Assembly: GCF_014876185.1 (NCBI RefSeq)
Contig: NZ_JADALJ010000001.1
Coordinates: 1,178,001-1,242,000 of the forward strand
Source of the DNA: Rufibacter sp. LB8
Lineage (GTDB): Bacteria; Bacteroidota; Bacteroidia; Cytophagales; Hymenobacteraceae
Length of the DNA: 64,000 nucleotides
Direction of reading: 5' to 3'
The notes below the pieces were generated by a model. The model searched no databases, was not told where the DNA came from, and saw nothing but the letters and a program-made list of their open reading frames with translations. The translations under genes and the position numbers were made by a program. Positions 25,060-34,876 of this stretch are shown here, one piece after another. Within the stretch, counting starts at the first letter, position 1. Each line of letters begins with the position of its first letter.

Positions 25060-26334
25060 ATGTTTACCGCTCCTGCTTCGCTTAAAATTAGCTTCCTTAT
25101 AGTTCTTCTTTTCCTGACCCAGCTGGCCTTTGGTCAGACCAACTTCCAGCCGGGCTATGTAGTCACGCCGGCGGGTGATACCCTGAGAGGGTTTGTGGAT
25201 GAGAGAAGCCTGGACGAGAATTTCACCAAGGTTTTCTTTAAGAAAGACCTGGCTGACCAAAGGACGGTTTACGCCCCTGCAGACCTGAAGGCCGCGGGCG
25301 TAAACGGAAAAGATTTTGTGACTGGCGTGGTGGAAACAGAAATGAGCCCCAATGAAACCAGCAGATTGAGCAAGTTTCCCGAATTCAAAATAGACACGGT
25401 GCACACCTTTTTACTGGTGCTGGCTAGGGGCCCCAAGAACATTTACTACTCCGTGAACAGCATTGGCAAAGAGCAGTTTTATAGCCAGCAGAACGGTAAA
25501 TTTGAATTTCTGGCTTACAAGCGGTACCTCAAAAAGGAAGAAGGCAAAGAAGTCATTGCCGAGAACAAGAAATTCATAGGCCAGCTTGCCCTGCTCATGA
25601 ATGATTGCCCCAATCTCCATAAATCGTTGGGCACGGTGACTTATTCCAGAAAAAGCTTTGAGCGGTTGTTTACTTCGTATTACCAGTGCGTGAATTATAC
25701 AGAAGGAAAGATTCAGAAAAGCATGAAAATAGCGTTTGAATATGGGGTAGTGGCAGGAGTTTCTAAGACATCAATAGAGTTCGAAAGCCCAGATTTTCCG
25801 CACCTCACAAACTCAAAATTTAAGGATTCCTATAACGTCACCGGGTCTTTGTTTCTAAATGTGATTCTTCCTTTCAGCACCCAGCGCTTATCAATCTACA
25901 ATGAAGCCGGCATATATTCTTTCGCCACTGACAATCATTATGAAGATATAGTGCATTCTTATTACTATAGAAACTATTACACTTCGCTAGATTTCACATA
26001 TTTAAAATTAAATAATTTCCTTAGGTACAAATTGCCACTAGGCACCTCAACTATATTTTTACAGGCAGGCGTATCCAACAGTATAGCGGTTAAATCTGAT
26101 AATGTTGTCCGAAAAGAGCAGTTTCTTCATGGTGAAATTACCACAAGCGATTCTGAAGCTGTTCCGGGTGTAAGGAAATATGAGCAAAGTTTGGCCGTAG
26201 GGGCAGGTTATTTATTTAAAAGATTTTCCGGTGAATTTAGATTTGAGAAAGGAAACGGAATTTCCATCATTGGTAATCTCCAGAATTCCAACACCAAACT
26301 TTTTGTACTGTTAGGCTATAGGCTTTCTAAATAA
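25060..26334 (+). CDS. putative outer-membrane beta-barrel protein
   Basis: I do not recognise a named family for this 424-aa protein. It has a signal peptide (about 1-25, ending LAFGQ), an N-terminal half of short beta strands, and a C-terminal half (about 220-424) of alternating strands ending in ...LFVLLGYRLSK, as expected for a PorT-like outer-membrane barrel of Bacteroidota. A TACCTTTG promoter box lies upstream. It is transcribed alone and converges with the TRIC channel gene. Confidence 0.65.
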   Translation: MFTAPASLKISFLIVLLFLTQLAFGQTNFQPGYVVTPAGDTLRGFVDERSLDENFTKVFFKKDLADQRTVYAPADLKAAGVNGKDFVTGVVETEMSPNETSRLSKFPEFKIDTVHTFLLVLARGPKNIYYSVNSIGKEQFYSQQNGKFEFLAYKRYLKKEEGKEVIAENKKFIGQLALLMNDCPNLHKSLGTVTYSRKSFERLFTSYYQCVNYTEGKIQKSMKIAFEYGVVAGVSKTSIEFESPDFPHLTNSKFKDSYNVTGSLFLNVILPFSTQRLSIYNEAGIYSFATDNHYEDIVHSYYYRNYYTSLDFTYLKLNNFLRYKLPLGTSTIFLQAGVSNSIAVKSDNVVRKEQFLHGEITTSDSEAVPGVRKYEQSLAVGAGYLFKRFSGEFRFEKGNGISIIGNLQNSNTKLFVLLGYRLSK

Positions 26335-26420
26335 TTAGAATGCTTTTGGCATTAGTAATGTTGCTTCAAAAAAGCCTTGTTACTATTAAACTTCTAAGTA
26401 CATTTTTACACTTATAAATT

Positions 26421-26460
26421 CCGTTTTCGGGCTCATTTCCAGAAATGAGCCCCAAAACGG
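26421..26460. repeat. 40-bp palindromic repeat, copy 14
   Basis: The left arm is consensus, the right arm has CCCC for CCCG. It lies between convergent genes. Confidence 0.9.
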
Positions 26461-26468
26461 ACTCTCTC

Positions 26469-27122
26469 TTACGAGGCATTCAAATTAGGAAACGCCCAGT
26501 TCAGCTTCACGGCCAATACTCTAATGACAATAATTACCAGCACCCCGGCGGCCATAGGCACTTCCTGGGGTACAGGTGCCAGGCGCATGAGCAGGTAAAC
26601 CACGCCGCCCGCCAGACAGGCGGTGGCGTAGATTTCGCGCCGAAAGATCAACGGGATGTCATTGCACAGAATGTCACGCACTACGCCGCCAAACACCGCC
26701 GTCACCACGCCCATCACCAATGCAATCAGCGGCGACACGCCAAATCTCAGCGCTTTCTCCAGGCCCAGAATAGTGAACAGGGCAATGCCCATGGAGTCAA
26801 ACAGGAACATGGTTTTGCGGTATTTCTCCACCTTCCGCCGGAACAGCAAAGTCACCACCACTGAAACAAAAACGGTGATGAGCAGTTTCTCCTCCTGCAC
26901 CCACACCGGCCGCACATTGAGCAATACATCGCGCAAGGTACCGCCGCCCAGCGCGGTCACAAACGCAATCACCGAGGCCCCAAACGGATCCAGTTTCTTG
27001 GCCGCCGCCGTGAGCGTACCACTAATGGCAAACACAAACGTGCCCAGAATGTCAATGGCAGGAATGAGTGCTGAAACCGGAATCTCGGTGATGGGAATAT
27101 CTGGAATAGGAATTTGCGGCAT
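26469..27122 (-). CDS. trimeric intracellular cation (TRIC) channel family protein
   Basis: A 217-aa inner-membrane protein of the UPF0126/TRIC family (YicG-like), built from two repeated glycine-rich units with about seven membrane segments. Visible are VFAISGTLTAAAKKLDPFGASVIAFVTALGGGTLRDVL and the second repeat AVFGGVVRDILCNDIPLIFRREIYATACLAGGVVYLLM. Bacterial TRIC proteins form K-selective trimeric channels; the physiological role here is unknown. It is a single-gene unit. Confidence 0.9.
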   Translation of the reverse strand: MPQIPIPDIPITEIPVSALIPAIDILGTFVFAISGTLTAAAKKLDPFGASVIAFVTALGGGTLRDVLLNVRPVWVQEEKLLITVFVSVVVTLLFRRKVEKYRKTMFLFDSMGIALFTILGLEKALRFGVSPLIALVMGVVTAVFGGVVRDILCNDIPLIFRREIYATACLAGGVVYLLMRLAPVPQEVPMAAGVLVIIVIRVLAVKLNWAFPNLNAS

Positions 27123-27190
27123 GGGCAGAAAGATTTATCGGTAAACTACACAATTCACCGTAAAAGGAAACAGCCTTCGCCCAACGAAAT

Positions 27191-27230
27191 CCGTTTTTGC
27201 CCTCCATTCTGGAAATAGACCCGAAAACGG
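27191..27230. repeat. 40-bp palindromic repeat, copy 15
   Basis: Left arm CCGTTTTTGCCCTCCATTC, right arm GAAATAGACCCGAAAACGG. It lies between the divergent TRIC and icmF genes. Confidence 0.8.
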
Positions 27231-27309
27231 AAGTCCGGAGTTGAGGCCATTTTCGGCAAATTGCCTTTAATTATGTACTTTCGCCTACCAAACACTAGCA
27301 ACCTAACAA

Positions 27310-30300
27310 ATGTCAGTTTCTGCTGTTCAGCCGTACAAACCGGTCAACCATATTAGAATTGTCACCGCTGCGGCACTTTTTGACGGCCATGACGCCGCCA
27401 TCAACATCATGCGCCGCATCATCCAATCATCGGGCGCCGAGGTGATTCACCTGGGTCATAACCGCTCCGTGCAGGAGATTGTGGACTGCGCCATTCAGGA
27501 AGACGCCCAAGCCATTGCCATCACCTCTTACCAAGGCGGTCACCTGGAGTACTTCAAATACATGTTTGACCTGCTCAACGAGCGCGGAAGTGGCCACGTG
27601 CGCATCTTCGGCGGTGGTGGCGGCGTGATTTTGCCCACAGAAATTGAAGAGTTGCACGGCTACGGCATTGCCCGCATCTACTCCCCAGACGATGGACGCG
27701 CCATGGGCCTGCAAGGCATGATCAATGATATGCTTTCCCAGTGCGATTTCCCTACGGGTCAAAACCTGAACGGCGAAGTCAAACATCTCAAAGACAAAGA
27801 CGCCAAATCCATTGCCCGGCTAATTTCAGCCGCCGAGAACTTTCCAGAGGAATTTGATAAAATAAGAAAAGACCTCACCCCAGCCCTCTCCAACGGAGAG
27901 GGAGCCAAAAACTCCCCCTCTCAATTGGAGAGGGGGCAGGGGGGTGAGGTTTCGCCTGTACTAGGCATTACCGGAACCGGTGGAGCAGGTAAATCATCTC
28001 TAGTAGATGAACTGGTACGTAGGTTCCTGGCAGACTTCCCAGATAAAAACATCGCCATCATCTCCGTGGACCCATCTAAGCGTAAAACGGGTGGTGCTTT
28101 ACTAGGCGATAGAATACGCATGAACGCCATCAGTAACAGCCGGGTGTACATGCGTTCCCTGGCCACGCGCCAGAGTAACCTGGCCTTAAGCAAGTATGTG
28201 CAGGATGCCGTGGACGTGGTGAAAGCCGCTCAGTTTGATTTGATCATTCTGGAGACTTCGGGCATTGGCCAGTCAGACACCGAGATTATTGAACACTCCA
28301 ACGCCAGCTTGTACGTGATGACGCCTGAGTACGGGGCCGCCACGCAGTTGGAGAAAATTGACATGCTGGACTTTGCCGATATCATTGCCCTTAACAAGTT
28401 TGACAAGCGCGGAGCTCTGGACGCCATCCGGGATGTGAAGAAACAATACAAACGCAACCACCAGTTATGGGATGTGAATGATGATGACATTCCGGTTTTC
28501 GGAACCATCGCCTCGCAGTTCAACGACCCAGGGATGAACCGTCTGTACAAAGCGGTTATTGCCAAGATCACGGAGAAAACCGGCGTGGCGTTTGACTCAA
28601 ACTTGCAGGCCACCGGCGAGATGTCAGAGAAAGTCTACATCATCCCTCCTGCCCGCACACGCTACCTTTCTGAGATTTCTGAGAACAACCGCGCCTATGA
28701 TAAGTGGGTGCAGGAACAAGCCAGCGTCGCCCAGAAACTGTACGGCATTCGTCAGTCCATTGAGGCTATCCAAGTCCTTGAGGTAGAAGATAAAGACCGC
28801 TTGATTAAGGGGTTAGAGTATGCCTATGAAGAAACCGCTTTAAGGCTAGACGGCCAGAACAAGAAGCTGTTGGAGCAATGGCCAGAGAAGCGCCAGGCCT
28901 ATAAAAATGAATTCTTCGAGTTCAAGGTGCGGGACAAGGTTTTAAAAATTGCCACCCATACTACCAGCCTCTCACAGCTGCAGATCCCTAAGATTGCCAC
29001 ACCACGTTATGAGGCCTGGGGTGATTTGCTGAAATGGAACCTGCAGGAGAACGTACCAGGGGAATTCCCATACACGGCGGGCGTGTTCCCGTTCAAGCGC
29101 GAAGGCGAAGACCCTACCCGTATGTTCGCCGGTGAAGGCGGACCTGAGCGCACCAACCGTCGCTTCCATTACGTAAGTAAAGGCCTGCCAGCCAAGCGTT
29201 TATCTACCGCGTTTGACTCTGTAACTTTATATGGCGAGGACCCAGATTTACGTCCGGATATCTATGGTAAAATTGGTAACTCGGGGGTAAGCATTGCCTG
29301 TCTGGATGATGCCAAGAAACTGTATTCGGGCTTTAACCTGGCTGACCCAATGACCTCGGTGTCCATGACCATTAACGGTCCTGCCGCTATGTTAACCGGT
29401 TTCTTTATGAACGCCGCCATTGACCAGCAGTGCGAACGCTACATCAAAGAGAATGGCCTGGAACAAGAAATTAACGAGAAGATTGAAGCCATTTTCCAGA
29501 ATACCGGCCAGAAACGCCCTATTTATCAAGGACCACTTCCTGACGGCAACGATGGCTTAGGCTTGATGCTCCTAGGTGTGACCGGTGACCAAGTGTTACC
29601 CGCCGATGTGTATGCTTCTATTAAAGAGCGCACATTAGCATCCGTTCGCGGAACGGTGCAGGCCGATATCCTGAAAGAAGACCAGGCGCAGAACACCTGT
29701 ATTTTCAGCACCGAGTTTGCCTTGCGTTTGATGGGTGACGTGCAGCAGTACTTCATTGACCACAACGTCCGCAACTTCTACTCGGTGTCTATCTCTGGCT
29801 ACCACATTGCGGAGGCGGGCGCCAACCCAATCTCGCAGTTAGCCTTCACGCTTGCCAACGGCTTCACGTTCGTAGAATACTACGTGAGCCGCGGCATGGA
29901 CATCAATGCTTTCGCACCTAATCTGAGCTTCTTCTTCTCCAACGGCATTGACCCAGAATATGCGGTGATTGGGCGCGTGGCCAGAAGAATCTGGGCGAAG
30001 GCCATGAAATTGAAGTACGGCGCCAACGCCCGCTCGCAGATGTTGAAGTACCACATCCAGACCTCGGGCCGCTCCTTACACGCCCAAGAGATTGACTTCA
30101 ATGACATCAGAACCACGCTCCAGGCGCTCTATGCGATTTATGACAACTGTAATTCGCTCCACACCAATGCTTATGATGAAGCCATAACTACGCCTACAGA
30201 AGCCTCTGTGCGTAGAGCCATGGCCATTCAGCTCATCATCAACCGTGAGTTAGGTCTGGCTAAGAATGAGAACCCATTGCAAGGCTCGTTCATCATTGAA

Positions 30301-30747
30301 GAACTGACGGACTTGGTGGAGGAAGCCGTATTGCTGGAGTTTGACCGCATCACCGAGCGCGGTGGCGTATTGGGTGCCATGGAGACCATGTACCAGCGCG
30401 GCAAGATTCAGGAAGAAAGCTTGTACTATGAAACGCTCAAACATACCGGAGAATACCCAATCATTGGCGTAAACACGTTCTTGAGTAGCACCGGTTCGCC
30501 AACCGTCATTCCTTCTGAGGTAATCAGAGCCACTGAGGAAGAGAAGCAATTCCAGATTTCCATGTTACAGGAGTTACACGCCCGTCACGCGGAGAAAGCG
30601 CCTGCCCTGTTAAAGCAATTGCAGGAAGTAGCGGTAAAGAACGGCAACATCTTTGAAGCCTTGATGGAAGCCTCTAAGTACTGCTCGCTGGGCCAGATCA
30701 CCAATGCCTTGTTTGAGGTGGGTGGTCAGTACAGACGCAATATGTAA
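27310..30747 (+). CDS. icmF: fused isobutyryl-CoA mutase (IcmF), methylmalonyl-CoA mutase family
   Basis: IcmF is a coenzyme B12-dependent mutase that interconverts isobutyryl-CoA and n-butyryl-CoA, fused to its own G-protein chaperone. The 1145-aa protein has an N-terminal B12-binding domain (about 10-150, DGHDAA with the cobalt-ligating His), a MeaB-like GTPase domain (P-loop [16 protein letters not shown] from about 218; NKFDKRG) and a C-terminal mutase barrel (about 560-1145). Between the first two domains (about residues 188-214) the chain reads through a 77-bp hairpin repeat, giving a Pro/Ser/Gly-rich insert. The frame stays open and motifs on both sides are intact, so the enzyme is probably functional. 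Confidence 0.92.
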   Translation: MSVSAVQPYKPVNHIRIVTAAALFDGHDAAINIMRRIIQSSGAEVIHLGHNRSVQEIVDCAIQEDAQAIAITSYQGGHLEYFKYMFDLLNERGSGHVRIFGGGGGVILPTEIEELHGYGIARIYSPDDGRAMGLQGMINDMLSQCDFPTGQNLNGEVKHLKDKDAKSIARLISAAENFPEEFDKIRKDLTPALSNGEGAKNSPSQLERGQGGEVSPVLGITGTGGAGKSSLVDELVRRFLADFPDKNIAIISVDPSKRKTGGALLGDRIRMNAISNSRVYMRSLATRQSNLALSKYVQDAVDVVKAAQFDLIILETSGIGQSDTEIIEHSNASLYVMTPEYGAATQLEKIDMLDFADIIALNKFDKRGALDAIRDVKKQYKRNHQLWDVNDDDIPVFGTIASQFNDPGMNRLYKAVIAKITEKTGVAFDSNLQATGEMSEKVYIIPPARTRYLSEISENNRAYDKWVQEQASVAQKLYGIRQSIEAIQVLEVEDKDRLIKGLEYAYEETALRLDGQNKKLLEQWPEKRQAYKNEFFEFKVRDKVLKIATHTTSLSQLQIPKIATPRYEAWGDLLKWNLQENVPGEFPYTAGVFPFKREGEDPTRMFAGEGGPERTNRRFHYVSKGLPAKRLSTAFDSVTLYGEDPDLRPDIYGKIGNSGVSIACLDDAKKLYSGFNLADPMTSVSMTINGPAAMLTGFFMNAAIDQQCERYIKENGLEQEINEKIEAIFQNTGQKRPIYQGPLPDGNDGLGLMLLGVTGDQVLPADVYASIKERTLASVRGTVQADILKEDQAQNTCIFSTEFALRLMGDVQQYFIDHNVRNFYSVSISGYHIAEAGANPISQLAFTLANGFTFVEYYVSRGMDINAFAPNLSFFFSNGIDPEYAVIGRVARRIWAKAMKLKYGANARSQMLKYHIQTSGRSLHAQEIDFNDIRTTLQALYAIYDNCNSLHTNAYDEAITTPTEASVRRAMAIQLIINRELGLAKNENPLQGSFIIEELTDLVEEAVLLEFDRITERGGVLGAMETMYQRGKIQEESLYYETLKHTGEYPIIGVNTFLSSTGSPTVIPSEVIRATEEEKQFQISMLQELHARHAEKAPALLKQLQEVAVKNGNIFEALMEASKYCSLGQITNALFEVGGQYRRNM
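27873..27949. repeat. 77-bp hairpin repeat inserted in frame in icmF
   Basis: The ends CCTCACCCC and GGGGTGAGG pair. Inside are two more hairpins, CCCTCTCC/GGAGAGGG and CCCCTCTC/GGAGAGGGG, giving a three-way fold. The encoded residues interrupt the linker between the B12 and GTPase domains. Confidence 0.85.
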
Positions 30748-30788
30748 GATAAAGTTCAAAGTCTAAAATTCTGCATTTGGCTTAGAGT

Positions 30789-30824
30789 AAAAAGGAGTTG
30801 GTACAAACCGGCTCCTTTTTTTTT
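30789..30824 (+). terminator. intrinsic terminator of icmF
   Basis: AAAAAGGAG pairs with CTCCTTTTT and a run of T residues follows. Confidence 0.85.
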
Positions 30825-30847
30825 GTTGGGTAGGTCAGGCAAGGTTT

Positions 30848-30887
30848 GCGTTTTTGGCTTCGTTTCCAGAAATGAGCCCAAAAACGG
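30848..30887. repeat. 40-bp palindromic repeat, copy 16
   Basis: Asymmetric subfamily: left arm GCGTTTTTGGCTTCGTTTC, right arm with CCCA for CCCG. Confidence 0.85.
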
Positions 30888-31033
30888 AATAGGCGGTGAA
30901 GTTTCTGGTTTAATTGTGTGTGTTTTCAATCAAATAGCAGAAGCATAACGCAACGGTGATGTTCTCTTTATGTTGGAGTAAACTAGATTGTAGAATTTTA
31001 CGTTTAAGATATAACCCCTTAAAGACCAACGCC

Positions 31034-31162
31034 ATGAAAACATTTTCCGCCCTTTCGTCCATCTTAGTCCTTGGTATAGTAGGTGCCTTGGCTACCACAT
31101 GGCTGGCTCCTGAGAAAATCACGCTGGATCTCTCAGATGAAGACATCCACCTGTATTTATAG
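31034..31162 (+). CDS. small predicted membrane or secreted protein (42 aa)
   Basis: A short frame starting MKTFSALSSILVLGIVGALATTWLA encodes one hydrophobic segment (about 5-24) and a short acidic tail LDLSDEDIHLYL. The composition is that of a real membrane-inserted peptide, and a good terminator follows within 25 bp, which supports a transcribed gene. I do not recognise a family. The longer frame from 30956 is not credible. Confidence 0.5.
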   Translation: MKTFSALSSILVLGIVGALATTWLAPEKITLDLSDEDIHLYL

Positions 31163-31183
31163 ACAATTATTTCAAGCTTCAGG

Positions 31184-31207
31184 AACCCCGCGTATGCGGG
31201 GTTTTCT
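31184..31207 (+). terminator. intrinsic terminator
   Basis: AACCCCGC pairs with GCGGGGTT across GTAT, followed by TTTCTGTTTT. It ends the small gene at 31034. Confidence 0.85.
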
Positions 31208-31266
31208 GTTTTCCCCCTATCCTATTTACCCAGAAACCGTACCTTTACCGGTACAAAAGAAAAACT

Positions 31267-31887
31267 ATGGAATTAAAAGACCTCAACCAGAAAATCAGTT
31301 ACATCATAGGCCGCGACATGGCCGCCAATTTCACCAAGCAGGGCATCACCATTGAAGTGGAAGCGCTGTCGCAGGGGTTAAAAGAAGCATTGTCGGGCCA
31401 GGCCTCGCAATTGTCGCCCGAAGAAATCCAGAACACTATGATGCAGCTGCAGATGCAGATGCAGGAAAAACAGCAGTCCTCAGCGGGCGCTTCTGGTGAG
31501 CAAAACAAAAAAGAAGGCGAGGCTTTCTTGCAGGAAAACAAGGCAAAATCTGGCGTGACCACGCTGGCCAGCGGCCTGCAGTACGAAGTTTTGGAAAGCG
31601 GTTCCGGCAAAACGCCAGGCAAAAGCTCCAACGTGACCACCCACTACCACGGCACCTTGATCAACGGCACCGTGTTTGATTCTTCATACGAGCGTGGTGA
31701 GCCCGCCACTTTCCCGGTGAACGGCGTGATTGCCGGCTGGACAGAAGCCCTGCAACTCATGAAAGAAGGCGACAAGTGGAGACTCTACATTCCGGGTGAC
31801 CTGGCTTACGGGTCAAGAGGCGCCGGGGCAGACATAGGACCTAACACCACCTTGATTTTTGATGTGGAATTGCTGAAGGTGCACTAA
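31267..31887 (+). CDS. FKBP-type peptidyl-prolyl cis-trans isomerase
   Basis: A 206-aa Mip/FklB-like isomerase. The N-terminal helical dimerisation domain (about 1-90) starts ELKDLNQKISYIIGRDMAANF and has a Gln/Met-rich stretch. The C-terminal FKBP domain (about 100-206) has SGLQYEVLESGSGKTP, HYHGTLINGTVFDSSYERGEPATFPVNGVIAGWTEAL and PGDLAYGSRGAGADIGPNTTLIFDVELL. There is no signal peptide, so it should act in the cytoplasm as a folding helper, unlike the periplasmic FkpA. Single-gene unit with a terminator behind it. Confidence 0.94.
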   Translation: MELKDLNQKISYIIGRDMAANFTKQGITIEVEALSQGLKEALSGQASQLSPEEIQNTMMQLQMQMQEKQQSSAGASGEQNKKEGEAFLQENKAKSGVTTLASGLQYEVLESGSGKTPGKSSNVTTHYHGTLINGTVFDSSYERGEPATFPVNGVIAGWTEALQLMKEGDKWRLYIPGDLAYGSRGAGADIGPNTTLIFDVELLKVH

Positions 31888-31982
31888 GCCAGCTTTCAAA
31901 GCTCACTTGTAAAAAACGTTCTTGTTAAAAGCGCACGTTTTAAACAAGACCAATTCGCTATCTCAGATGGCAAAATAATTCT

Positions 31983-32022
31983 CCGTTTTGGGGCTCATTT
32001 TCAGAAATGAGCCCCAAAACGG
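31983..32022. repeat. 40-bp palindromic repeat, copy 17
   Basis: TTTTGGGGCTC pairs with GAGCCCCAAAA: both arms carry the same C-to-G/G-to-C change relative to consensus, so the stem is kept. Confidence 0.9.
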
Positions 32023-32027
32023 AAAGC

Positions 32028-32065
32028 AAAACGCCCTGTTCTTCTAGTAAGAACAGGGCGTTTTT
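32028..32065. terminator. bidirectional terminator
   Basis: AAAACGCCCTGTTCTT pairs with AAGAACAGGGCGTTTTT between convergent genes. Confidence 0.93.
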
Positions 32066-32089
32066 CATATAATAGCCAACTTACGTAAC

Positions 32090-32509
32090 TCAGGATAACA
32101 TAGTGGGTTCATGGGCCAGCCAATGCAGGGCTTCTTCCCGTTTGGTGAAATAATTAATGCTCAGGGGCAACTGCAAAGCACCGGTGCGAAGCACTGAATA
32201 CTGTTGCACCATGTTTTGGTACATATCCTCGGTCATGACAAGCGCCACCTGGTGTACATTCAAATCTATACCGGCCACAGCATTGGGCAGAGCATTGAAC
32301 ACCCATTCATCCGCTTCTTTAGACAAAGGACCTTTGTGCGTGGAATCAATAAGTGTTCGCTGGATGGCATGGGTTTTCAGCAGGTCAATCAGCGCCGACA
32401 GACCCGATTGGTATTCAGATAGATGCACAGGCCGTTTCCAGCTTAGCATAGCCACTTTTTGAGTTTCATCTAACCCCAAGCGGCAATAATCAGTTTCTAA
32501 AGGAAACAT
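32090..32509 (-). CDS. SpoIIAA/STAS-like hypothetical protein
   Basis: A 139-aa soluble protein without signal peptide. Its pattern of alternating strands and helices (VAMLSWKRPVHLSEYQSGLSALIDLLK, QRTLIDSTHKGPLSKEADEWV, HQVALVMTEDMYQNM) fits the STAS/SEC14-like small proteins common in Cytophagales, which have no known function. This is a weak, pattern-based assignment. It converges with the FKBP gene and diverges from kup. Confidence 0.65.
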   Translation of the reverse strand: MFPLETDYCRLGLDETQKVAMLSWKRPVHLSEYQSGLSALIDLLKTHAIQRTLIDSTHKGPLSKEADEWVFNALPNAVAGIDLNVHQVALVMTEDMYQNMVQQYSVLRTGALQLPLSINYFTKREEALHWLAHEPTMLS

Positions 32510-32841
32510 AAAGATAATTATTTCACAGATTATTATTTAAATAATCCTACTTATGGATATAATTTGGTATAAATATAAAGCCTAAATTAAGGAGTAGGCC
32601 TTTCATTTGCAATGGTATTCTTTGAAATCTTGAGATGGTATTTTTGGCTAGTTCTGGTTTTTCTACCATATCAAGACAAACCTGCCACAAGCTTAATTCT
32701 AAGCCGATTAAATAAATATTATAAAAGATTTTTAATTACACTTTTGCTGTTAATTTTGGCGCCCGTTTGGAGGTAGAAAACAGGAAACCTTGTTGGCTGC
32801 CATTGCAAAATATACTGGCAAGTAGAGTAACACCTAAAGGA
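32510..32841. other. 332-bp AT-rich divergent region upstream of kup
   Basis: No gene is visible. It holds an inverted repeat, CTTGAGATGGTA (32629-32640) against TACCATATCAAG (32664-32675), 11 of 12 paired, and a TAATTTTG promoter box at 32751. Confidence 0.5.
32751..32758 (+). promoter_or_regulatory. -7 promoter box of kup
   Basis: TAATTTTG matches TAnnTTTG. Transcription from it would start near 32765, which argues against the TTG start at 32767 and for the ATG at 32842. Confidence 0.45.
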
Positions 32842-34794
32842 ATGAACATGAAGGAAAATGGCCACGCTCACCGCGTGTCGGGGGCCGGTTTACTCATTGC
32901 GCTTGGCATTATCTACGGAGACATTGGCACCTCGCCGCTGTACGTGATGAAAGCCATTATGGGCGAGAGGGCCATTAGTGAGAACCTGGTGTACGGGGGC
33001 ATTTCCTGCGTGGTCTGGACCCTCACCCTGCAGACCACCATCAAATACGTCATCTTAATCTTACGCGCCGACAACAACGGCGAGGGCGGTATTTTCTCAT
33101 TGTACGCCTTGGTTCGGCGGCACGCCAAATGGCTGACCATTCCGGCCGTTATTGGCGGGAGCGCCCTGCTCGCCGACGGCATCATCACGCCTCCTATTTC
33201 GGTCTCATCGGCGGTGGAAGGCCTGGAGTTGATATATCCGCACATTCCTACGGTGCCCATTGTCATTGCCATTCTTACGCTCCTGTTTTTCTTGCAGAGC
33301 TTCGGGACGCAGATTGTGGGCAAGGCCTTTGGACCGGTTATGTTCCTGTGGTTCACCATGTTGGGGACCCTGGGCATTTTCTCCATCATTGAGCACCCAG
33401 AAATTCTGAAAGCCTTCAACCCGTACTATGCGTACCGGCTGCTGTTTGACACACCAGAGGGCTTCTGGATTTTAGGCGCGGTTTTCCTTTGTACCACCGG
33501 GGCCGAAGCCTTGTATTCAGACTTGGGGCACTGCGGCAAGGAGAACATCAGAATCAGTTGGACCTTCGTGAAAACCTGTCTGCTGCTCAACTATTTTGGG
33601 CAAGGCGCCTGGCTCATGGAGCACCAGGGAAGTGTGTTGAAAGCGCTGCCCATTCCCAACCCGTTTTATGCGGTCATGCCAGACTGGTTCCTGATTTTTG
33701 GTATCGCCATTGCCACCATCGCCGCCATTATCGCCAGCCAAGCCTTGATTACGGGCTCTTTCACCTTAATCAGCGAAGCCATCCGGTTGAATTTGTGGCC
33801 CAAGGTTCGCTTGATCTATCCTACCAATGTCAAAGGCCAGATCTATGTGCCCAGCATTAACAAAATGCTGTGGGCGGGCTGCGTGGTAGTGGTTTTGATT
33901 TTTCAGGAATCTGCCCGCATGGAGGCGGCCTACGGCATGGCCATTACTATCACCATGCTCATGACCACCACCCTGCTTAGCTTTTATCTCCTCACCAAAC
34001 GGGTGGCACGTTTCTGGGTGTACTTGTTCCTGGCGGTGTACATTGCCGTGGAAGGCTCCTTCTTTGTGGCCAACCTCCTGAAATTTGCCGAAGGCGGCTG
34101 GTTCTCCCTCACGGTGGCAATTTTAGTAATTCTGCTCATGTACATCTGGCGGAGGGCCTATTTCATTAAGAAACGACTCACCGAGTATGTGCCCATACAG
34201 GAGTATATTCCGCAGCTGCGTGAACTGAGCGAAGACGAATCCATCCCGAAATACGCCACGCATCTGGTGTTCATGACCAGTGCCGAGCGCACCTCTGAGA
34301 TTGAGTCAAAAATTATTTATTCTATTTTCCAGAAACGCCCCAAACGCGCTGACATTTATTGGTTTATTCACGTGAACACCATGGATGACCCTTATACCAT
34401 GGAATACAAAGTGAACGTGCTGGCCACGCAGGACGTAGTGCGCATTGATTTCAGGTTAGGGTTCAGGGTGGAGCAGCGCATCAACCTGTTCTTCAGAAAA
34501 GTGGTGGAAGATCTGGTGAAGAACAAGGAAGTGGACATTACCAGCCGCTACAGCTCATTGAGCCGCCAGAACCTCATAGGTGACTTTAGGTTTGTGGTGC
34601 TGGAGAAGTTCCTGAGCTATGAAAACGATTTGCCGTTTTGGGAGAACACCATCATGCAGGCCTACTTCAGCATAAAGCAATTCACTACCTCAGAAGGCAA
34701 ATGGTTTGGGCTTGACACCAGCTCTGTGAAAGTGGAGAAAGTGCCCCTCATCATTAAACCTGCCCGCGAGCTGGAAATGAAACGGATTCTGTAA
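32842..34794 (+). CDS. kup: potassium uptake protein Kup
   Basis: Kup is a K+/H+ symporter of the inner membrane. The 650-aa protein starts with a short polar leader and then the family signature IALGIIYGDIGTSPLYVMKAIMG. About twelve membrane segments follow to residue 450, including GGIFSLYALVRRHAKWL and TTGAEALYSDLGHCGKENIRISW, then a C-terminal cytoplasmic domain of about 200 residues. The start at 32842 is chosen because of the promoter box at 32751; an ATG at 32848 is equally possible. It is a single gene with a strong terminator. Confidence 0.95.
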   Translation: MNMKENGHAHRVSGAGLLIALGIIYGDIGTSPLYVMKAIMGERAISENLVYGGISCVVWTLTLQTTIKYVILILRADNNGEGGIFSLYALVRRHAKWLTIPAVIGGSALLADGIITPPISVSSAVEGLELIYPHIPTVPIVIAILTLLFFLQSFGTQIVGKAFGPVMFLWFTMLGTLGIFSIIEHPEILKAFNPYYAYRLLFDTPEGFWILGAVFLCTTGAEALYSDLGHCGKENIRISWTFVKTCLLLNYFGQGAWLMEHQGSVLKALPIPNPFYAVMPDWFLIFGIAIATIAAIIASQALITGSFTLISEAIRLNLWPKVRLIYPTNVKGQIYVPSINKMLWAGCVVVVLIFQESARMEAAYGMAITITMLMTTTLLSFYLLTKRVARFWVYLFLAVYIAVEGSFFVANLLKFAEGGWFSLTVAILVILLMYIWRRAYFIKKRLTEYVPIQEYIPQLRELSEDESIPKYATHLVFMTSAERTSEIESKIIYSIFQKRPKRADIYWFIHVNTMDDPYTMEYKVNVLATQDVVRIDFRLGFRVEQRINLFFRKVVEDLVKNKEVDITSRYSSLSRQNLIGDFRFVVLEKFLSYENDLPFWENTIMQAYFSIKQFTTSEGKWFGLDTSSVKVEKVPLIIKPARELEMKRIL

Positions 34795-34796
34795 AC

Positions 34797-34830
34797 AAAA
34801 AAGGGAGGCGTTGAACGCCTCCCTTTTTTT
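34797..34830 (+). terminator. intrinsic terminator of kup
   Basis: AAAAAAGGGAGGCG pairs with CGCCTCCCTTTTTTT across TTGAA. It starts 2 bp after the stop codon. Confidence 0.93.
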
Positions 34831-34837
34831 GTACATT

Positions 34838-34876
34838 CCGTTTTGGGGCTCATTTCTGGAAATGAGCCCCAAAACG
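34838..34876. repeat. 40-bp palindromic repeat, copy 18
   Basis: TTTTGGGGCTCATTTC pairs with GAAATGAGCCCCAAAA, the same double change as copy 17. It touches the stop codon of the M61 gene. Confidence 0.9.

Noticed and set aside
25336-25354. Match to half of the palindrome (GAAATGAGCCCC) inside the barrel gene
   Set aside because: Only about 12 bases match, there is no second arm, and the protein is not disturbed. Chance is a sufficient explanation.
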